From the NCBI GenBank assembly GCA_964458605.1, contig CAYWLS010000030.1, positions 1-46,471 on the forward strand: DNA of 46,471 bases, read 5' to 3'. Of this stretch, positions 42,189-46,471 are shown in pieces. Origin of the DNA: JBBSNV01 sp964458605. Lineage in GTDB: Bacteria > Pseudomonadota > Alphaproteobacteria > Reyranellales > JAQSWP01. The notes under the pieces were generated by a model that was not told the DNA's origin, made no database searches, and saw only the letters and a list, made by a program, of their open reading frames with translations. Position numbers and translations under genes: made by a program. Position 1 is the first letter of the stretch, and each line of letters starts with the position of its first letter.

Positions 42189-43393
42189 AGGCGATATCCC
42201 CAGTCGACGAAATGGCGCGCGATCGTCGGGTCCGATTTCAGCGCCGCCTGCAGGTCCGCGGCGCCGCCATCGCCATCGCCGCTTTTCATGCGCGCCAATG
42301 CCCGGCCGTAAAGCGAGGAGGCCTTGCCGGGCTCCAGCTTCAGCGCAGCGGTGTAGTCGGCGATCGCTGCGGCGTAGTTGCCGAGTTTGAGGTGAACGAA
42401 GCCGCGGCTGTCCCGCGGCTCGACATAGTCGGGGTCGGCGCTGAGCGCGGCGTCGCAGTCCTTCAGTGCCTGCTCCAGCCGGTTCAGGATGGCGCGATTC
42501 CAGCACAGCGAGTTCAGCCCGTCGGCGCCGCTGGGATTCAGCCTCACCGCCTGTTCGGCGGCGGCGATGGCGCGCTCGTATTGCTTGCGCGCGGAGAAGA
42601 CCGCCGCCCGGTTGGCATGGGCCAGCGCCGATTTCGGGTCGAGTCGCAGGGCCGTGTCGTAGTCGGCCATTGCCCGGTCGAGGTTGCCCAGCCGTTCGTA
42701 GGCAACGCCGCGATTGATATAGCCATCGACGTTCTTGGAATCGCGTCTGATGGCCGCGTCGAAATCGGCCTTGGCGCGCTGGGGGTCGCCGCTGGCAAGA
42801 TAGACGTTGCCGCGATGGTTCAGCACCGCCGTGTCCTGCGGCAGCAGCGCGGCGGCCTTGTCGAGATCTTCGATGGCGCGGGCATATTGGCGCTTGCCGG
42901 CATAGCTCACGCCGCGATTGTCCAGCGCGGTGCCGTTCTGCGGTTCGATCTTCAGCGCCTTGTCGAGTTCGACGATCGCCTCGTCGTAGCGCTTGAGATC
43001 GTTGAGGGCCGCGCCGCGGTTGTTGTAGGGCCAGACGTAGGCGGGATCGATCTCGCTGGCCTTGGCGTAGTCGGCGAGGGCGCGTGGCTTGTCGCCGCTC
43101 AGGTCGTAGACCACGCCGCGGCTGTTGTAGACCCAGGCGAGGTCGCGACCTTCGAGCTGGCCGCTGGCGATCAACTTGTCGCAGGCGGGGATGGCGATGG
43201 CCGGATCGTCCTTGCCGCAGGCATCGTGCAACGCTTCGTCCGGACTCTTGGCCGCCTGCGCCGCGGCGGGCGCTGTGCCCAGCGCCAGGGCGCCGCCGAT
43301 GGCGATGGCGATGACGATGACGGTGGCGATGACAACGGCAACGACGGTCGCGGACATCCGCCGCGCGACATCCATACCCGAATGGCTTTGCAT
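42185..43393 (-). CDS. TPR-repeat periplasmic protein, copy 1
   Basis: 402 residues. Hydrophobic segment about 19-40 (VVAVVIATVIVIAIAIGGAL) with AAAQ behind it: signal peptide or anchor. ACDKLIASG at about 68 is shared with copy 2. About eight TPR units follow (GDKPRALADYAKASEIDPAY, KRYDEAIVELDKALKIEP, RLGNLDRAMADYDTALRLDP). The extra units make it longer than copy 2. The ATG at 43391-43393 is preceded by a G-rich SD (GGGGGAG). The longer upstream frame has no homology and is ignored. It is divergent from the BamE-like gene. Confidence 0.87.
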   Translation of the reverse strand: MQSHSGMDVARRMSATVVAVVIATVIVIAIAIGGALALGTAPAAAQAAKSPDEALHDACGKDDPAIAIPACDKLIASGQLEGRDLAWVYNSRGVVYDLSGDKPRALADYAKASEIDPAYVWPYNNRGAALNDLKRYDEAIVELDKALKIEPQNGTALDNRGVSYAGKRQYARAIEDLDKAAALLPQDTAVLNHRGNVYLASGDPQRAKADFDAAIRRDSKNVDGYINRGVAYERLGNLDRAMADYDTALRLDPKSALAHANRAAVFSARKQYERAIAAAEQAVRLNPSGADGLNSLCWNRAILNRLEQALKDCDAALSADPDYVEPRDSRGFVHLKLGNYAAAIADYTAALKLEPGKASSLYGRALARMKSGDGDGGAADLQAALKSDPTIARHFVDWGYRL

Positions 43394-43547
43394 TTGGCTC
43401 CCCCCCAACGACCGGGCGCAGTCTAGCCGGCCGGCCGGTGGGCCGAAAAGCCCGCGGTACAAGGCGCCCAAGCCCGCGGGCATCCGGGATAGTCTTGCGC
43501 GGCGGATGCGGGAATGAAATCCTGCATCGTCCTGGGGGGAGTGGCGT

Positions 43548-43883
43548 TTGACCTTTCTGATCACGGCCGTGGCGATCATCGCCGGGCTGACTTTCGTGGC
43601 CCTGGCCAATAGCTGGTGGGCCGGGCGCGTGCGTCTGGCCTGGTTGCGGGACGAATATCCCGATCTCGGCCTGCGCCAGCGCATCTACAAGCGCGAGATC
43701 TGGGCCGGCATGACGCGCCAGCAGTTGATCCATGCGCAGAACGACCCACGCGAGGTCGAGACGGTGACCGGCGAGGACGGCCGGCCTGCCGAAATCTTCA
43801 AATACGACAAGCTGGGCGATCGCTATCGGCTGCGCGTGCGGCTGATCGACGGCGTGGTCCAGGACTGGGTGCGCGAGAAATAG
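43548..43883 (+). CDS. Small membrane-anchored BamE/SmpA-like protein
   Basis: 111 residues. N-terminal hydrophobic segment about 3-21 (FLITAVAIIAGLTFVALAN), then a soluble domain of about 60 residues: IWAGMTRQQLIHAQNDPREV, RPAEIFKYDKLGDRYRLRVR, VVQDWVREK. The W-x-GMT-QL-P pattern, followed by strands and a terminal W, resembles the BamE/SmpA fold. There is no lipobox cysteine. The start appears to be TTG at 43548, 4 nt after SD GGGGGGAGTGG (43534-43544). Function not established. Confidence 0.7.
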   Translation: MTFLITAVAIIAGLTFVALANSWWAGRVRLAWLRDEYPDLGLRQRIYKREIWAGMTRQQLIHAQNDPREVETVTGEDGRPAEIFKYDKLGDRYRLRVRLIDGVVQDWVREK

Positions 43884-43974
43884 CGCTCCGGCCGCACGGT
43901 CGGCGCCGCCCTGTCCGGTCGGCTCGGCTGCGTTGTTCCGGCATCGCTTCCAGGCGCCTGCGCGCCGGCAGCGC

Positions 43975-44250
43975 TCAGCGCATGAAATAATCGGTGCCGC
44001 TCAGCACGAACATGATGGCCAGCCAGACCAGCACGCCCAGCGCGACCAGCCGCACCGCGCCGCGCTCCTCGCGCAGCTTCATGAAGAACCAATAGATCAG
44101 GGCGGCCTTGACCGCGGCGATGCCCAGGCTCGCCGCCAGGCTCGGCGTGCCGCTGAGGGCGTAGCTGGCGGCGATGGTCAGCGCCAGCAGGCCGATCAGC
44201 GCCAGCCAGACCATGGCCAGGGTGCGGATTTCCTTCATGGCGGCCCTCAT
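43975..44250 (-). CDS. Cytochrome c oxidase subunit IV-type small subunit
   Basis: 91 residues with three hydrophobic segments (about 11-32, 41-59, 69-88). It belongs to the small prokaryotic COX4-like family that accompanies the terminal oxidase. Conserved AVKAALIYWFFMKLREERGA is typical of this subunit. Chosen start ATG at 44248-44250, which overlaps the preceding subunit III stop by 4 nt; the ATG at 44236-44238 has the better SD (GAGGG). It is the last of three coupled oxidase genes visible here. Confidence 0.82.
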   Translation of the reverse strand: MRAAMKEIRTLAMVWLALIGLLALTIAASYALSGTPSLAASLGIAAVKAALIYWFFMKLREERGAVRLVALGVLVWLAIMFVLSGTDYFMR

Positions 44251-44882
44251 CGCGCGAGGTATAGGACAGGGTAGAGAAACACCCAGATGGCATCGACCAG
44301 ATGCCAGTACAGCCCGCCCAGCTCGATGGTGATGGCGCGTTGCGGCAAGGCCGTTGCGCGGCAGCGCACCCGCCAGGCCAGGATCGCCAGGAGGACGACC
44401 CCACCCGTGACATGCAGCGCATGCAGGGAAGTGGCGACCAGGTAGAGATTCATGAACAGCCGCTGCACCGGCCCGGCGAAGCGGGTGGGCTCGCCAAAGG
44501 CCGGCAGCAGGCCTTCGCCGTATTCGAGGCTGTATTCGAACGCCTTGATGCCCAGGAAAACCAACCCCAGCAGGGCGGCGGCCAGCAGGCACCAGAAGGT
44601 CTGGCCGGCCGCACCACGCCGGGCCCGCGCCACCGCCAGGGCCACGGCAAGGCTGGAGGTCAGCAGCACCAGGGTGTTGGCGCCGCCGATCCACAGATGC
44701 AGGTGCCGTGACGCCTCGACGTATTCGGGCCGGTGCAGGATGCGCAGCACGAAAGCCACGGCGAACAGGCCGCTGAACAGCATGATCTCGGTGGCCAGGA
44801 ACACGAACATGCCGAGCTTGTCGGCCGTGCGCTGCTGGGCCAGCGTGGCATAGGGCTCGCGAAGCTGGCCATGTTCGCTCAT
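44247..44882 (-). CDS. ctaE: Cytochrome c oxidase subunit III
   Basis: Membrane subunit III of the aa3-type oxidase, 211 residues with five helices, i.e. the short form. Conserved: KLGMFVFLATEIMLFSGLFA, HRPEYVEASRHLHLWIGGAN, FSGxF-like segments and LYLVATSLHALHVTGGVVLL. The C-terminal YWHLVDAIWVFLYPVLYL is diagnostic. ATG at 44880-44882 overlaps the subunit I stop by 4 nt (ATGA), and the next gene starts by another 4-nt overlap, so all three are coupled. Confidence 0.95.
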   Translation of the reverse strand: MSEHGQLREPYATLAQQRTADKLGMFVFLATEIMLFSGLFAVAFVLRILHRPEYVEASRHLHLWIGGANTLVLLTSSLAVALAVARARRGAAGQTFWCLLAAALLGLVFLGIKAFEYSLEYGEGLLPAFGEPTRFAGPVQRLFMNLYLVATSLHALHVTGGVVLLAILAWRVRCRATALPQRAITIELGGLYWHLVDAIWVFLYPVLYLAR

Positions 44883-46471
44883 GACCGGCCCCGGCGTTCG
44901 CCGCTTCGGCCCTGGGACTGCTGGTCCTCGCGCTCGACGGCATAGTCGTAAGGTGGGCCGGTGACCACCGGGATGCGGTCGAAATTGTGCTTGGGCGGTG
45001 GCGACGGCACGGTCCATTCCAGCCCGGTGGCGTCCCAGGGATTGTCGCCGGCCGGCTCGCCGTAACGCATCGACCAGAACAGATAGAGGAACGGCAGCAC
45101 ATAGGCGACCGCCAGGATGCCGGCGCCCGCCGAGGACAGCACATGCAGCACCTGGAACGAGGGATCGTAGACATGATAGCGCCGGGGCATGCCGAGATAG
45201 CCCAGGATGAACTGTGGAAAGAAGGTGAGGTTGAAGCCGAAGAAGATCAGCAGCGCCGTCAGGCGGCCCCAGGGCAGGGAGAATTTGCGGCCGATCATCT
45301 TGGGCCACCAGTAGTGCAGCGCGCCGAAATAGGCCGACACCGTGCCGCCCACCATGATGTAGTGGAAATGCGCCACCACGAAATAGGTGTCGTGCACATG
45401 CACGTCGATCGCCAGCATGGCCAGGATCAGTCCGGTCACGCCGCCGACCACGAACAGGCCGATGAAGCTCATGGAGAACAGGAAGGGCGGATCGAGCGAG
45501 ATGTGGCCTTTGTAGAGCGTCGCGGTCCAGTTGTAGACTTTGACGCCGGAGGGCACCGCCACCGCCAGGCTGAGGAACGAGAACACCGCGCTGGCGTACA
45601 TCGACTGGCCGGCGACGAACATGTGGTGGCCCCACACCAGGAAGCCCAGCGCGGCGATGGCGATCGACGAGGCGGCGACGAATTTGTAGCCGAACACCGG
45701 CTTGCGCGCGCCGGCCGCCACCAGCTCGCTGACCACGCCCAGCGCCGGCAGCACCATGATGTAGACCGCTGGGTGGCTGTAGAACCAGAACAGGTGCTGG
45801 TAGAGCAGCGGATCGCCGCCCAGCGACGGATCGAAGATGCCCAGCCCGAACAGCCGCTCGGCGGCGATCAGCAGCAGCGTGATCGACAGCACCGGCGTCG
45901 CCAGCACCAGGATGAACGAGGTGGCGTAGATCGACCACACGAACAGCGGCAGCCGGCCCCAGCCCATGCCCGGGCAGCGCAGCTTGTGCACGCTGACGAT
46001 GAAATTCAGCCCGGTCAGGATCGAGGAGAAGCCGACCACGAAGATCGCGGTGGCGGCCAGGATCACTTTGCCGTTGGCGAACATCGAGGACAGCGGCGTG
46101 TAGAACGTCCAGCCGGTGTCGACGCCGCCGGAGATCAGCACGAAGATCGTGAACAGCCCGCCCAGCAGGTAGATGTACCAGCTCAGCAGGTTGAGCCGCG
46201 GGAAGGCCAGGTCGCGCGCGCCGATCATCAGCGGCAGCAGGAAATTGCCGAAGGTGGCTGGGATCGACGGGATCAGGAAGAACCACACCATGATCACGCC
46301 GTGCAGGGTAAAGGCGCGGTTGTAGCCGTCGTTGCTCAGCACGTCGGCCTGCGGCGTCAGCAGGTCGATGCGCATCAGCGCCGCCGCCGAGCCGCCGACG
46401 AAAAAGAAGAAGGTGATCGAGATCAGATAAAGGATGGCGATGCGCTTGTGGTCGGTGGTCAGCAGCCAGGA
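44879..46471 (-). CDS. ctaD: Cytochrome c oxidase subunit I, A2-type, 5'-truncated by window edge
   Basis: Catalytic subunit I of a heme-copper oxidase. The reading frame is open from the window end: 531 codons including the stop, with the N-terminus (about 10-30 residues) outside. Visible are the TTDHKRIA start, the HGVIMVWFF heme-a ligand region, D in GARDLAFPRLN (D-channel entry), HHMFVAGQ, K in AVPSGVKVYNW (K-channel) and HDTYFVVAHFHYIM with the heme ligands. At 45761-45781 the CuB/Tyr motif is YSHPAVY: the Glu of the usual GHPEVY is missing and a Tyr-Ser pair precedes the His, the mark of subfamily A2. The subunit IV and III genes follow on the same strand; subunit II would lie beyond the edge. 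Confidence 0.96.
   Translation of the reverse strand, partial: SWLLTTDHKRIAILYLISITFFFFVGGSAAALMRIDLLTPQADVLSNDGYNRAFTLHGVIMVWFFLIPSIPATFGNFLLPLMIGARDLAFPRLNLLSWYIYLLGGLFTIFVLISGGVDTGWTFYTPLSSMFANGKVILAATAIFVVGFSSILTGLNFIVSVHKLRCPGMGWGRLPLFVWSIYATSFILVLATPVLSITLLLIAAERLFGLGIFDPSLGGDPLLYQHLFWFYSHPAVYIMVLPALGVVSELVAAGARKPVFGYKFVAASSIAIAALGFLVWGHHMFVAGQSMYASAVFSFLSLAVAVPSGVKVYNWTATLYKGHISLDPPFLFSMSFIGLFVVGGVTGLILAMLAIDVHVHDTYFVVAHFHYIMVGGTVSAYFGALHYWWPKMIGRKFSLPWGRLTALLIFFGFNLTFFPQFILGYLGMPRRYHVYDPSFQVLHVLSSAGAGILAVAYVLPFLYLFWSMRYGEPAGDNPWDATGLEWTVPSPPPKHNFDRIPVVTGPPYDYAVEREDQQSQGRSGERRGRS

Overview
The window is a high-GC chromosomal segment of an alphaproteobacterium, most likely of the Rhodospirillales or a neighbouring order. 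The evidence is a split (two-piece) tmRNA gene with the alphaproteobacterial gene order, an alphaproteobacterial SspB, ThyX, small alphaproteobacterial families (DUF4169, a one-domain ribbon-helix-helix protein), the hflK-hflC-degP order, and a TRAP transporter beside an indolepyruvate oxidoreductase. No phage, IS element or CRISPR array is visible. About 40 protein genes are supported, two of them cut by the window edges (prfC at the left, cytochrome oxidase subunit I at the right). Most other long open frames are antisense shadows caused by the high GC content.

Left part (1-16 kb). After the tail of prfC comes a catabolic region. iorA-iorB (indolepyruvate:ferredoxin oxidoreductase, minus strand) is divergent from a complete TRAP transporter (dctP, dctQ, dctM) followed by a RidA deaminase. 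The shared 172-bp promoter region holds a palindrome, so import and oxidation of an aryl-2-oxoacid may be co-regulated. Next are a lipid/diacylglycerol kinase and a D-lactate-dehydrogenase-type flavoprotein (minus strand), divergent from a thiolase. The thiolase is followed by the stump of an amidase gene and then an MFE-2-like SDR dehydrogenase, a class III nucleotidyl cyclase, an HxlR regulator with its own terminator, and a DUF4169 protein.

Middle (16-31 kb). A 1226-residue AsmA protein is followed by a minus-strand group: LysE exporter, class II fumarase (fumC) and a coupled ribbon-helix-helix protein. Divergent from this group is typA/bipA. A small AT-richer block follows, with a Phd/VapC-type toxin-antitoxin pair that has a clear operator and an orphan protein, and then a second, class I fumarase. 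sspB and ssrA (tmRNA) lie next to each other on the minus strand, so an adaptor that delivers tagged proteins to ClpXP sits beside the RNA that adds the tag. The tag reads ANDNVELRAAA. thyX and an orphan peptide-type ABC substrate-binding protein complete the block.

Right part (31-46 kb). A multispanning GT-C-like membrane protein and a secreted protein precede a short reading frame with hairpins and a UUCG terminator just before a GNAT acetyltransferase. Then come an Mrp/ApbC Fe-S ATPase with a strict alternating-histidine linker, hflK-hflC-degP (membrane protein quality control), an enoyl-CoA hydratase, a truncated Tat-signal gene, a tandem pair of duplicated TPR proteins, a small BamE-like membrane protein, and the terminal-oxidase genes for subunits IV, III and I. 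Subunit I carries YSHPAVY in place of the glutamate-containing motif, which marks an A2-type heme-copper oxidase.

Palindromic REP-like sequences recur at the 3' ends of genes at five places. The strongest leads are the ssrA-sspB neighbourhood, the short frame with the UUCG terminator before the GNAT gene, the divergent ior/TRAP control region, the A2-type oxidase, and the two gene stumps.
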